A stretch of 36,695 nucleotides of DNA from an uncultured Prevotellaceae bacterium (GCA_902765585.1 CACXAG010000005.1:1-36695); one strand, 5' to 3'; positions 6,610 through 14,292 are shown, counted from the stretch's first letter. Program-made: numbers and translations. The notes: generated by a model from the sequence alone, not told the origin.

Positions 6610-7926
6610 ATGATGAAGCGACTTTTCTTTTTTTTGATGACCATAGCAGCTCTGCTGGCGGCTTGTACGGACAATGATTCGTTCAGTACAGCTGTTGGCA
6701 ACAGGCTTAGTTTCTCGGAAGACACCATCAGCTTTGATACGCTGTTCAGTACGGTGCCTTCGGCAACGCAGACCTTCTGGGTGCATAACGAGTCGTCGGA
6801 CGGCATCCGCATACAGACTGTACGTCTGGAGCGGGGTACACAGTCGGGCTACCGCGTCAACGTAGATGGTACCTACCTGGACCCGGTGGGCAGCGACTTC
6901 GAAGTGCGCAAGGGTGACAGCATTCTCGTCTTCGTGGAGGTGACATCCCGCGAAAACCACGCCATGGAGCCGCAACTGCTGGAAGACAATATCATCTTTA
7001 CGCTGCAAAACGGTCAGCAGCAGCGCGTCAACCTGCGTACCTACAGCTGGGATGCGCTAAAGATAAACAATCTGACGGTCTCACGCGATACCATCATCGA
7101 TTCGCGCGTTCCTATTATATTATATGGTGAGGGCATTCAGGTGGCGGAAGGTGCGACGCTGACCCTGCTAAACACGGAGCTCTATTTCCATGATGGTGCA
7201 GGCATCGACGTGCTTGGACAACTACTGGCTACTGGCTGCCTGTTCCGAGGCGACCGTCTGGATCGTATGTTCGACTATCTGCCCTACGACCGTATCAGCG
7301 GTCAATGGCGAGGTATCAGCATTGCTTCATCGTCAGAGCGTAATATGTTTACAGATTGTGAGATACGTAACGCCTGGGATGCCGTGGTGTGTGACAGCAC
7401 GTATCTCCAAATGACCAATACCATTGTCCACAACAATCGCGGTACAGGACTGACGGCACGCAATTCCGTGGTGGCACTCAGCTACTGCCAGTTGACGAAT
7501 ACGCTGGGCGACTGTCTGTCGCTGGAGGGCTGTGAGGCGGCGGTGGACCATTGTACGATAGCCCAGTTCTATCCGTTCTCTGCTGACCGAGGTGCTGCCC
7601 TGCGCTTTACCAATACCGCCCAGCCGCTGCTGTTGCTATGCACCAACACGCTGGTGACCGGCTATGCTGACGATGTGGTGATGGGGGAGGCCAGCGATAC
7701 TACCGTCGTCTATGACTTCCGTTTTGCCAACTGCATACTGCGTACCGACTCGGTAGCTGATGCAGATCGGTTTGAGCGCGTCATCTGGGAGACACCCAAG
7801 GACTCGGTGCAGGGGAAACAGCATTTCCAGGTCATTGACGAAGACAACCTCTACTACGATTTCGCCATCGATTCCATCTCGCCAGCCTTTAAGCTGGATA
7901 TTGGCCGCCAGCCAATGAAAGAGTAG
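6610..7926 (+). CDS. Lipoprotein with right-handed parallel beta-helix
   Basis: The 438-residue product begins MMKRLFFFLMTIAALLAAC, a signal peptide with a lipobox ending in the Cys at residue 19, so it is a membrane-anchored lipoprotein. Residues about 30-160 look like an Ig-like beta domain (FDTLFSTVPSATQTFWVHN). Residues about 170-360 repeat short beta-strand units (TLTLLNTELYFHDGAGIDVL, NMFTDCEIRNAWDAVVCDST, TNTIVHNNRGTGLTARNS) as in right-handed parallel beta-helix proteins. The fold is often used for carbohydrate binding or cleavage, but no catalytic residues can be named here. A Bacteroidetes-specific conserved hypothetical is the safest call. Two ATG codons stand in tandem at 6610 and 6613; either could serve. 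Confidence 0.75.
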   Translation: MMKRLFFFLMTIAALLAACTDNDSFSTAVGNRLSFSEDTISFDTLFSTVPSATQTFWVHNESSDGIRIQTVRLERGTQSGYRVNVDGTYLDPVGSDFEVRKGDSILVFVEVTSRENHAMEPQLLEDNIIFTLQNGQQQRVNLRTYSWDALKINNLTVSRDTIIDSRVPIILYGEGIQVAEGATLTLLNTELYFHDGAGIDVLGQLLATGCLFRGDRLDRMFDYLPYDRISGQWRGISIASSSERNMFTDCEIRNAWDAVVCDSTYLQMTNTIVHNNRGTGLTARNSVVALSYCQLTNTLGDCLSLEGCEAAVDHCTIAQFYPFSADRGAALRFTNTAQPLLLLCTNTLVTGYADDVVMGEASDTTVVYDFRFANCILRTDSVADADRFERVIWETPKDSVQGKQHFQVIDEDNLYYDFAIDSISPAFKLDIGRQPMKE

Positions 7927-7931
7927 GGGAG

Positions 7932-8426
7932 TTACTCGAAACGTTCTGCCCAGGACAGGAACTTCAGCACGCCCTCGTGCCCGAACTTCTCTAATGACTC
8001 AGCTGCTTGTGCTACGGTGAGCACGCGGTCGGGTTTTGACTTGGAGTAGAACTTGTCGGCATAGCATACAATCTGTTCCTCCAGCGTTTCCGGTTCGTAG
8101 CCGGGCAAGCCCGTTCCCGTATGCCGTTCGGCTACGCGGGCATGCCGTTCGTAGCCCTCCTGGCGGAGCAGGTCACCGCCTATCGGTCCGTGGCGCAGAT
8201 AGGGCTCGCTGCCATGACAGTGGATGGAGGGGGCGTTGCACTGGTAGATGCCAATGTCGTGCAGCATAGCTGCTTCTTCTAAGAACTGTACGTCAACGGG
8301 CAGTTCGCGATGCTTTCTGACAATCTGCAGACAACGGTCTGCCACCTGTCTTGAATGATGTAATAATACCCTGCGGAGCTCGTCGTCCGCAGGGTAATAT
8401 TTGTTGATAAGGGATAAGTAGTCCAT
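7932..8426 (-). CDS. HD-domain metal-dependent phosphohydrolase
   Basis: The 164 residues carry the HD-superfamily pattern: H near 23-24 (LLHHSRQVAD), HD at 56-57 (AMLHDIGI), further His at 69-71, 79 and 96-102 (ERHARVAERHTGTG), and the distal Asp at about 124 (CYADKFYSKS). These bind one or two metals in enzymes that hydrolyse phosphate esters of nucleotides or related compounds. The small single-domain form and the sequence RHTGTGLPGYEPETLEEQIV suggest the uncharacterised HDIG-related group common in Bacteroidetes. The substrate cannot be predicted. It starts 21 bases after the stop of the carboxyltransferase gene on the same strand, so the two are probably cotranscribed. Confidence 0.8.
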   Translation of the reverse strand: MDYLSLINKYYPADDELRRVLLHHSRQVADRCLQIVRKHRELPVDVQFLEEAAMLHDIGIYQCNAPSIHCHGSEPYLRHGPIGGDLLRQEGYERHARVAERHTGTGLPGYEPETLEEQIVCYADKFYSKSKPDRVLTVAQAAESLEKFGHEGVLKFLSWAERFE

Positions 8427-8447
8427 AAAAAACGATAAACGCTAAAG

Positions 8448-10226
8448 CTACGCCTCACTACGCTCTATCCAGCCGAGGTTGTCGCCACGACGTACCTTGG
8501 CACCTTGCTTAGCAGCCACCTCAACGAGCTTGCCACCGAGGGCAGCAGGAATAGGAACAATCTCGCCCCAAGGAGCCTGGATGTAGCAGTAGGTGTCGCC
8601 CTCCTTGTACTGCTGGCCGATGAACGGTTCCAGACAAGGCTCGCAGGCACCTTCGCCCGAGAACTCGTAGTACACCTGTCCGGCAACGGGAGCCGTCAAT
8701 GGGTCTGCCTTGGCATGCTTGAAGGCGGCCAACTCCTCGGGCTTCATCTTCGAACCGCCCAACTTGGCGTCCTTGGCCTTCTGGATGTCGGCCAACAGCT
8801 GCTTCTTGGCCTGACCGCTCTTGAACGGACGGTACTGCTCGGGGTGCATAGCCAGCTCGAACAACTCTTCGTTGTCCTGACCGTAGTCCCAGCCGTTCTC
8901 GTCCATTTCCTTCTTGAAACCGTCGAGGGCATTGGGAATGAGGGTATGCGGGTCAGCGGTAGTAAACTCGCGGCCTTGCTTCTTGGCCAGTTCGATGAAC
9001 TCGGGATCGATGGTTCCGGGCACCTTGCCGCTCTTGCCGAGAATCATGCCCCAGATGGCATCGTCCATCATGACGTAGCGGCCCTTGCCCTGCTCGATGG
9101 TCAGCAGGTTCATCAGCGCGATGTTCTTCGTATACTGCGAGAACGGGGTCACCAGTGGGGGATAACCCACCTTCGGCCATACGTACTCTACCTCGTTGAA
9201 CAGCTTCACCAGCATGTCGTCCATTGAGAGCGTAGGTTCGCCCTTCTTCTCACGGAGCTTGTTAATCATGCTCTGGATGGGACCGAGGTCAGCCATCATC
9301 GAACCCATCATGCCACCGGGAAGACCGCTGCCCAGCAACAGGCTCGATATGTGCTTGTTGGCAGGATTGATGAAGCAGCCCAGCCAGTCGTCAATGAACT
9401 CCTGCGTCAGGGTGCGGGCCTGCATGTAGGCGTTCATGTTGAGGTCAGCCACCTCGAAGCCCTCGTTCTTCAGCATCGACTGGACGCTGATGATGTCGGG
9501 ATGTACCTTACCCCAGCTCAATGGCTCGATGGCAGTATCGATGATGTCGGCACCGTTGTTGCAGACCTCCAGGATGCTGGCCATGGACAGGCCGGGACCA
9601 GAGTGGCCGTGATACTGGATGATGACGTCGGGGTGCTTGGTCTTGATGCTCTTGGTCAGGGCACCGAGCAGGGCGGGCTGTCCGATACCTGCCATGTCCT
9701 TCAGACAGATTTCCTCGGCACCAGCGGCAATGACCTCATCGGCAATGGCGCTATAGTACTCGACGGTGTGCACGGGGCTGGTGGTGATGCAGAGCGTAGC
9801 CTGCGGAATCATGCCGGCAGCCTTGGCCCACTTGATGCTGGGGATGATATTGCGCGTGTCGTTCAGACCGCAGAAGATGCGGGGGATGTCGACACCCTGG
9901 GCTTTCTTCACTTTGTACATCAGCTCACGAACGTCGTCGGGAACGGGGTACATACGCAGGGCGTTGAGACCACGGTCCAACATGTGGGTCTGGATGCCCA
10001 CCTCATTGAATGGCTTGCAGAAAGCACGCACAGCCAGGTTGGGGTTCTCACCAGCCATGAGGTTGACCTGCTCAAAGGCACCGCCATTGGTTTCCACACG
10101 GGCAAAGCATCCCATGTCGATGATAACGGGAGCGATGCGTTCTAACTGGTCCTTACGAGGCTGAAATTTGCCTGACGACTGCCACATGTCGCGGTAGACG
10201 AGACTGAACTTGATTTTCTTTTTCAT
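8448..10226 (-). CDS. Pyruvate/oxaloacetate carboxyltransferase (oxaloacetate decarboxylase alpha / PycB-like), biotin-like domain without biotin lysine
   Basis: The N-terminal two thirds are a carboxyltransferase TIM barrel of the OadA/PycB family, which moves CO2 between biotin and pyruvate/oxaloacetate. Seen are FSLVYRDMWQSS (the DxxxRDxxQS-like metal site), ARVETNGGAFEQVN, CLKDMAGIGQP (the carbamylated Lys) and YHGHSGPG (metal-binding His pair). A conserved PYC_OADA region follows. The last 75 residues resemble a biotinyl/lipoyl domain (APVAGQVYYEF ... KLVEVAAKQGAKVRRGDNLGWIER), but the AMKM site reads YIQAPWGEIV, so no biotin can be attached here. A separate carrier protein must therefore serve it. 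The ATG at 10226 (592 residues) is preferred over 10295 because a TATCTTTG promoter element lies between them. Confidence 0.85.
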   Translation of the reverse strand: MKKKIKFSLVYRDMWQSSGKFQPRKDQLERIAPVIIDMGCFARVETNGGAFEQVNLMAGENPNLAVRAFCKPFNEVGIQTHMLDRGLNALRMYPVPDDVRELMYKVKKAQGVDIPRIFCGLNDTRNIIPSIKWAKAAGMIPQATLCITTSPVHTVEYYSAIADEVIAAGAEEICLKDMAGIGQPALLGALTKSIKTKHPDVIIQYHGHSGPGLSMASILEVCNNGADIIDTAIEPLSWGKVHPDIISVQSMLKNEGFEVADLNMNAYMQARTLTQEFIDDWLGCFINPANKHISSLLLGSGLPGGMMGSMMADLGPIQSMINKLREKKGEPTLSMDDMLVKLFNEVEYVWPKVGYPPLVTPFSQYTKNIALMNLLTIEQGKGRYVMMDDAIWGMILGKSGKVPGTIDPEFIELAKKQGREFTTADPHTLIPNALDGFKKEMDENGWDYGQDNEELFELAMHPEQYRPFKSGQAKKQLLADIQKAKDAKLGGSKMKPEELAAFKHAKADPLTAPVAGQVYYEFSGEGACEPCLEPFIGQQYKEGDTYCYIQAPWGEIVPIPAALGGKLVEVAAKQGAKVRRGDNLGWIERSEA

Positions 10227-10258
10227 ACGTGATAATAAGGTTTTAGTAAATATTTGTG

Positions 10259-10266
10259 CAAAGATA
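10259..10266 (-). promoter_or_regulatory. -7 element for the carboxyltransferase gene
   Basis: The minus strand reads TATCTTTG, a perfect TAnnTTTG match, with a poor -33 region. It places the transcript start near 10254, downstream of the ATG at 10295, and supports the start at 10226. Confidence 0.55.
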
Positions 10267-10356
10267 CAAAATAATTCACAATCTGCCATCTGCAAATCGG
10301 AAATATTTTGCTTCTTTGCACAAAATATTTTTATAGGCCGCTAAAAAGGGCTCTTT

Positions 10357-10818
10357 TTACAGCATCTGTCGGTTCAGCAGACGCTCTTCTGCCATGCGCT
10401 CATACTTGGTGCCGGGCTGCCCGTAGTTGGCGTAGGGATAGATGCTGATGCCACCGCGTGGGGTGAAGATGCCCGTCACCTCGATGTACTTGGGTTGCAT
10501 CAGCCGCACGAGGTCCTTCATGATGATGTTGACGCAGTCCTCGTGGAAGTCGCCATGGTTGCGGAACGAGAAGAGGTAGAGCTTCAGGCTCTTTGACTCC
10601 ACCATGCGCTCAGCAGGCAGATACATGATCTTAATCTCGGCAAAGTCGGGCTGGCCGGTAATGGGACACAGCGAGGTGAACTCGGGACAGTTGAACTGCA
10701 CCCAGTAGTCGTTGTCCTTGTGCTTGTTCTCGAAGGTTTCCAGCACCTCCGGTGCGTACGTCATCTTGTACTCGGTCTTGCGGCCCAACTGCTGCAGGCC
10801 TTCGTTTTCTCTTGCCAT
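10357..10818 (-). CDS. queF: NADPH-dependent preQ0 reductase QueF
   Basis: QueF reduces 7-cyano-7-deazaguanine (preQ0) to preQ1 in queuosine biosynthesis, the only known nitrile-to-amine biological reduction. The 153 residues match the short (YkvM-like) form. The catalytic Cys is in [12 protein letters not shown] (Cys 51, with the conserved Asp 58). The QueF motif is [21 protein letters not shown] (74 onward), which binds NADPH. The ending [23 protein letters not shown] is also typical. Its ATG overlaps the yhhQ stop by one base (TAATG), so the two are translationally coupled. The stop codon lies inside a weak hairpin (10342-10359). Control through the riboswitch before yhhQ would cover both genes. 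Confidence 0.95.
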   Translation of the reverse strand: MARENEGLQQLGRKTEYKMTYAPEVLETFENKHKDNDYWVQFNCPEFTSLCPITGQPDFAEIKIMYLPAERMVESKSLKLYLFSFRNHGDFHEDCVNIIMKDLVRLMQPKYIEVTGIFTPRGGISIYPYANYGQPGTKYERMAEERLLNRQML

Positions 10819-11522
10819 TATATTTTCAGTATGTTAAAGATGTTATAGTTAATGTCATCGTCGTACACATCCTCTTGGTCGTGCTTCTTGGTGAAGGCGA
10901 CGACGCGGATGGTGACAGGCAGTACCAGAATCTCGTAGAGCGTCTTCAGCGTCACCTGGCTAATCATCAGCGAAGGCATTTCCTCCCAGGGAATGACACC
11001 GCCCAGGGCCAGGGGGAAGAAGATGATGGAGTCGGTAAGTTCTCCGAACACGGTACTCCAGATGGCACGTGCCGAGAAATCCTTCTTGAACGAGTCGCTG
11101 TTCTTGGCACTCAGTTTCATCTTCGACATGACGTAGGCATTGATGAACGAACCGGCCAGGAAGGCGATGAACGAGGCCAGCGCAATACGCGGTGCCAGAC
11201 CGAAGATAACGTGGAAGCCCTCGTCGCCATGCCAGTAGGGGGCTCCGGGTATCCAGTCGGCAATGGCTCCGAAGATGACGACCAGGAAGTTCATGGCGAA
11301 CCCCATCCAGATGAGCATACGGGTGCGCTGGTAGCCCCATACCTCGCACACGACATCGTTGATGATGTAGCTGACGGGGAATACGATGATACCGGCAGTC
11401 AGGTTAACAGGCCCGAACGACAGTTGCTTTGTCTCCAAAACGTTTGCCGTGATAAGGCAAACGCAGAACAGAGTGCCGAAAAGCATAAACAGCACGCTGA
11501 CTTTTCTATTGTCTTGTTCCAT
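10818..11522 (-). CDS. yhhQ: Queuosine precursor transporter YhhQ (Vut_1 family)
   Basis: This is an integral membrane transporter of the PF02592 family that brings in preQ0/preQ1. From the ATG at 11522 it has 234 residues and about six membrane segments. Family hallmarks are [15 protein letters not shown] (about 50-64), [25 protein letters not shown] and [23 protein letters not shown]. The longer in-frame start at 11564 would lie inside a likely preQ1 riboswitch, and the riboswitch ends just before 11522, so 11522 is the real start. It overlaps queF by one base. Import by YhhQ and reduction by QueF are successive steps; no queC, queD or queE is in the window, which fits salvage of preQ0 from outside, though these genes could lie elsewhere. 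Confidence 0.9.
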   Translation of the reverse strand: MEQDNRKVSVLFMLFGTLFCVCLITANVLETKQLSFGPVNLTAGIIVFPVSYIINDVVCEVWGYQRTRMLIWMGFAMNFLVVIFGAIADWIPGAPYWHGDEGFHVIFGLAPRIALASFIAFLAGSFINAYVMSKMKLSAKNSDSFKKDFSARAIWSTVFGELTDSIIFFPLALGGVIPWEEMPSLMISQVTLKTLYEILVLPVTIRVVAFTKKHDQEDVYDDDINYNIFNILKI

Positions 11523-11525
11523 AAT

Positions 11526-11573
11526 TCTTGTTTTGTTAAAGGGGGTTAGTCTATGACGTCGCAAGTACCCCTG
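11526..11573 (-). promoter_or_regulatory. Candidate preQ1-I riboswitch in front of yhhQ-queF
   Basis: On the minus strand, stem P1 is AGGGG (11572-11568) with CCCCU (11544-11540). The strand leading into the second half reads UAAC, as in preQ1-I aptamers, and the A-rich tail is UUAACAAAACAAG (11539-11527 with flank). That tail equals, from memory, the tail of the well-studied Thermoanaerobacter tengcongensis preQ1-I aptamer. Pseudoknot P2 can form between CUUG (11565-11562) in the loop and CAAG (11530-11527), ending 4 bases before the ATG at 11522. Binding would therefore hide the start region, which is translational control. The loop is about 13 bases longer than usual and holds a possible GUC/GAC mini-stem. 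Confidence 0.7.
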
Positions 11574-11574
11574 C

Positions 11575-11613
11575 TATAAGAAAACCTCCCGCGAAAAGAT
11601 TTCCGGGAGGTTT
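11575..11613 (-). terminator. Terminator hairpin after tRNA-Cys
   Basis: A 10-bp perfect stem (aaacctcccg at 11582-11591 with cgggaggttt at 11604-11613) is followed on the minus strand by TTTTCTTATA. It follows tRNA-Cys and precedes the yhhQ riboswitch directly. No promoter element is visible between this hairpin and the riboswitch, so yhhQ-queF may depend on read-through. Confidence 0.7.
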
Positions 11614-11623
11614 CTTTCGAGCG

Positions 11624-11695
11624 AGGTGCCTGGCGGATTCGAACCGCCGTAGACGGTTTTGCAGACCGTTGACTAAGCCACTCATCCAAGGCACC
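11624..11695 (-). tRNA. tRNA-Cys (anticodon GCA)
   Basis: The minus strand folds into a full cloverleaf. The acceptor GGTGCCT pairs with AGGCACC, with U73 (the Cys discriminator). The anticodon arm is ACGGT-CTGCAAA-ACCGT with anticodon GCA, and the T arm is GGCGG-TTCGAAT-CCGCC. The length is 72 bases and CCA is not encoded. It has a strong promoter at 11714-11745 and a terminator at 11575-11613. Confidence 0.95.
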
Positions 11696-11713
11696 ATGTT
11701 CGGTAAGCGGGTG

Positions 11714-11745
11714 CAAAGGTAGCACTTTTATTTGGAATCACCAAA
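11714..11745 (-). promoter_or_regulatory. Promoter of tRNA-Cys
   Basis: On the minus strand TTTG (11745-11742), 20 bases, then TACCTTTG (11721-11714), continuing CACCCGC (to 11707). The 15-base core TACCTTTGCACCCGC is identical at four tRNA promoters of this window. The promoter overlaps the 3' end of the small Cys-rich gene at 11728-11874. Confidence 0.8.
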
Positions 11746-11874
11746 TTTTCTGCAATTTTTTTTCATCTCACATCCACAACAGGGGTCTGCGTCCTTCCGG
11801 AAAGCCTGATAAACCCGCCATGAAGCATAGCCCACAGCACCCAAAACGACTATGACACTCAGGACAATCTGCAT
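11728..11874 (-). CDS. FeoB-associated-type Cys-rich membrane miniprotein (48 aa)
   Basis: An ATG at 11874 opens a 48-codon frame ending at TAA 11728-11730. It has one N-terminal membrane helix (MQIVLSVIVVLGAVGYASW), then a basic stretch VYQAFRKDAD, then a Cys cluster PCCGCEMKKNC. This is the layout of the FeoB-associated Cys-rich membrane protein family (PF12669), small partners often found beside feoB; their role in iron uptake is only proposed. In this window feoAB is 19 kb away, so the gene is unlinked. Its last codons overlap the tRNA-Cys promoter. Gene size is below common annotation cut-offs, but the match of helix plus Cys motif is good. Confidence 0.7.
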   Translation of the reverse strand: MQIVLSVIVVLGAVGYASWRVYQAFRKDADPCCGCEMKKNCRKFGDSK

Positions 11875-11875
11875 A

Positions 11876-11934
11876 CGCCTTCTCACCTCTTACCTCTCAC
11901 TTCTCACCTCTTATCTCTCACCACTCACCTCTAA
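11876..11934. repeat. Degenerate ctcaccTctta spacer repeat
   Basis: Units such as ctcacctctta, cctctcacttct and cacctcttatct follow one another with a period of about 10-11 bases between the lipid kinase stop and the miniprotein start. In the sense of both genes (minus) it is purine-rich, (AGGTGAGA)-like. A very similar run lies at 34930-34975. Confidence 0.6.
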
Positions 11935-12981
11935 TTAGCTTCTCAGCTTCCTCAGCAACACCTTGTTGATGGCCTGGATGCGACGGCTCTGTTGAGCCAG
12001 GTCCTTGCCGATGTCTTCGCGAACATTATTTATATTATTAAAGAAGTCGCTGAAGGCGTTCAGCACCATGTTGGGCTGCCCCTTGTCCTCGGGAACTTCC
12101 GGGTTGGTGACTATCCTGATGCCCAGGTGCTCTATGTGAACGTCAATATCCGTGCCCGTCATGATGGGGTCACCGTCGTAGTGGATGGCACCGGGCTGCT
12201 TGCGGTGGATGATGAGCTGACGCGTGCGGAAGGTCTTGATTTTAGAGTTGTTGCCCAGCGTCTTCATAAACAGGTCGGCTGCTATCTGCGGTGCCTCCAG
12301 GGCGTCGAACGGCTCCATGACGATGACGTCCATCAGTCCGTCCTTCATGGTGGCACCGGGAGCGATGTAGGCGTTGTTGCCATATTGCGAGGCGTTGGCA
12401 CAGGCTATGAGGAAGGCGTTGTAGATGTTGGTTCCGCTGTCATCGACGATTTCATAAGTCTCGGGCTTGTATTTCAGACCCTCTTTCAGCACGTTCTCCA
12501 CGTAGGTGACGGGGCCGCGCTTTCCTGCCTGGGCGAACTTCAGCGAGATAAAGGCGTCGAAGCCCATGCCGCAGGTGCAGAAGAAGGGTAGGTCGTTGAT
12601 GACACCATAGTCGAAGGACTCTATCTGGCACTCGTTGATGACCTGAATGGCTTTGCGCACGTTGATGGGTATGCACAGGTGGCGGGCCAGTCCGTTGCCG
12701 GAACCGCAGGGGATGATGCCTAAGGCGGTATTGGTATGCGTCAGCGAACGAGCCACCTCGTTGACGGTACCGTCGCCACCTACAGCCACGACGACATCGA
12801 TGCCGTCGTCCGCACACTGGCGCGCTATCTCTGCCGCATGGCCACGATACTGCGTCTGACGAATGTCGTAGCTGAACCGCTCGGCATCCAGCAGTTCGGC
12901 TATCAAGTCAGGGATTTCTGCCTTGTCTCCAGTGCCCGAAATGGGGTTCACAATGAACGTGATGTGCTTTCTTGTTTCCAT
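11935..12981 (-). CDS. Diacylglycerol/sphingolipid kinase family protein (DAGK_cat)
   Basis: The 348 residues form a lipid kinase of the DgkB/YegS/BmrU family, which phosphorylates a membrane lipid hydroxyl using ATP. Seen are IVNPISGTGDK (10-20), the nucleotide-binding VAVGGDGTVNEV (65-76, GGDGT at 68-72), GIIPCGSGNGLARHL and the C-terminal beta domain with APGATMKDGLMDVIVME and IHYDGDPIM. A 40-residue helical tail after about 300 is extra. It is divergent from serine palmitoyltransferase with only 108 bases between the starts, so its substrate may be a sphingoid base or ceramide rather than diacylglycerol; that is inference from position. A TAATTTTG element at 12997-12990 would give a very short leader. 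Confidence 0.85.
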   Translation of the reverse strand: METRKHITFIVNPISGTGDKAEIPDLIAELLDAERFSYDIRQTQYRGHAAEIARQCADDGIDVVVAVGGDGTVNEVARSLTHTNTALGIIPCGSGNGLARHLCIPINVRKAIQVINECQIESFDYGVINDLPFFCTCGMGFDAFISLKFAQAGKRGPVTYVENVLKEGLKYKPETYEIVDDSGTNIYNAFLIACANASQYGNNAYIAPGATMKDGLMDVIVMEPFDALEAPQIAADLFMKTLGNNSKIKTFRTRQLIIHRKQPGAIHYDGDPIMTGTDIDVHIEHLGIRIVTNPEVPEDKGQPNMVLNAFSDFFNNINNVREDIGKDLAQQSRRIQAINKVLLRKLRS

Positions 12982-12989
12982 TCTCGCTG

Positions 12990-12997
12990 CAAAATTA
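12990..12997 (-). promoter_or_regulatory. -7 element for the lipid kinase gene
   Basis: The minus strand reads TAATTTTG followed by CAG. The -33 region is weak. The ATG at 12981 follows within 9 bases, so the transcript would have an almost absent leader. Confidence 0.4.
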
Positions 12998-13016
12998 CAA
13001 ATTATTCTGCTTTTTC

Positions 13017-13047
13017 TTGCACTATTTATAAAAAATTATTAACTTTG
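13017..13047 (+). promoter_or_regulatory. Promoter of spt
   Basis: TTG (13017-13019), 20 bases, then TAACTTTG (13040-13047) followed by CAG. It gives a leader of about 37 bases and supports the ATG at 13090 rather than the in-frame ATG at 12736, which lies inside the divergent kinase gene. Confidence 0.7.
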
Positions 13048-13089
13048 CAGCCTGAAACTAATAGTAGCCGAAGCTACACCTATTATAAT

Positions 13090-14277
13090 ATGGGACAATT
13101 ACAAGAAAAATACAAGCTTTATCGTGAGCCGCAGAAATACATGGAGGCTGACGTTTATCCCTATTTCCGTGCGATTGAGGGAAAGCAGGGTACGGAGGTT
13201 GAAATGGGTGGTCATAAGGTTCTGATGTTTGGCTCCAATGCCTACACAGGCCTGACGGGCGACCAGCGTATTATTGATGCGGCAAAGCGTGCACTCGACA
13301 AGTATGGCAGTGGCTGCGCAGGAAGCCGTTTCCTCAATGGTACGCTCGACATCCATGTGCAGTTGGAGAAGGAGATTTCGGAGTTCATCCACAAGGACGA
13401 CTGTCTGTGTTTCTCCACCGGATTCTCTGTCAATCAGGGTGTTTTAGCGATGGTCGTCGGCAAGGACGACTACATCATCTGCGACGACCGCGACCATGCA
13501 AGCATAGTTGACGGCCGTCGTTTGTCGTTTGCCCGTCAGCTGCACTACAAGCACAACGACATGGAAGACCTGGAGCGCGTGCTGCAGAAGTTGCCCTACG
13601 AGGCCATCAAGCTCATCGTCGTCGACGGTGTGTTCTCCATGGAGGGCGACCTGTGCAAACTGCCTGAGATCGTAGAACTGAAGCATAAGTACAACTGCTC
13701 CATCATGGTCGACGAGGCTCACGGCATCGGTGTCTTCGGTGACCACGGACGCGGTGTCTGCGACCACTTCGGACTGACCGACGAGGTTGACCTCATCATG
13801 GGAACCTTCTCCAAGTCGCTGGCCAGCATCGGTGGCTTCATCGCCTCCGACTGGGACACCATCAACTTCCTGCGCCACACCTGCCGCACCTATATCTTCT
13901 CGGCTTCCAACACGCCCGCTGCCACCGCAGCAGCCATGGAGGCGCTGCACATCCTGCAGCAGGAGCCGGAGCGCATCGCAGCCCTCTGGGACGTTACCCG
14001 CTATGCGCTGAAGCGCTTTGCCGAGGAAGGCTTTGAGATTGGTGACACCGAGAGTCCTATCATCCCGCTCTATGTGCGAGACATCGAGAAGACATTCCTG
14101 GTGACGGCCCTCGCCTTCAAGGCCGGTGTGTTCATCAATCCCGTCATCCCGCCCGCATGTGCACCGCAGGACACGCTGGTACGCTATGCACTCATGGCTA
14201 CGCACACCAAGGAGCAGGTAGACCGTTCCGTTGCCGCTTTGAAGAAAATATTTGTCGAACAAGGCATTATCAAGTAA
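13090..14277 (+). CDS. spt: Serine palmitoyltransferase
   Basis: Spt is a soluble PLP enzyme of the alpha-oxoamine synthase family that condenses serine with an acyl-CoA or acyl-ACP to form 3-ketosphinganine, the first step of sphingolipid synthesis in Bacteroidales. The 395 residues include the N-terminal NAYTGLTGDQR, the Gly-rich YGSGCAGSRFLNGT, PLP ring-stacking HASIVDG, MVDEAHGIGVFG (Asp 208, His 211) and the Schiff-base Lys in GTFSKSLASIGG (Lys 242). KBL and BioF are the alternatives; YREPQKYMEADVYPYFR at the N-terminus and the length favour Spt. The ATG is set by the promoter at 13017-13047. Divergent from a lipid kinase that may act on the product. A promoter and tRNA-Pro follow. Confidence 0.88.
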   Translation: MGQLQEKYKLYREPQKYMEADVYPYFRAIEGKQGTEVEMGGHKVLMFGSNAYTGLTGDQRIIDAAKRALDKYGSGCAGSRFLNGTLDIHVQLEKEISEFIHKDDCLCFSTGFSVNQGVLAMVVGKDDYIICDDRDHASIVDGRRLSFARQLHYKHNDMEDLERVLQKLPYEAIKLIVVDGVFSMEGDLCKLPEIVELKHKYNCSIMVDEAHGIGVFGDHGRGVCDHFGLTDEVDLIMGTFSKSLASIGGFIASDWDTINFLRHTCRTYIFSASNTPAATAAAMEALHILQQEPERIAALWDVTRYALKRFAEEGFEIGDTESPIIPLYVRDIEKTFLVTALAFKAGVFINPVIPPACAPQDTLVRYALMATHTKEQVDRSVAALKKIFVEQGIIK

Positions 14278-14292
14278 TTTTCTTTCAAAATA

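Noticed and set aside
9351-10145. 264-codon plus-strand frame, and others antisense to the carboxyltransferase
   Set aside because: Overlaps a clearly conserved gene on the opposite strand; shadow frame rich in H/D/V/G as such frames are.
12736-13089. Longer start for serine palmitoyltransferase
   Set aside because: The added 118 codons lie inside the divergent lipid kinase and upstream of the spt promoter.
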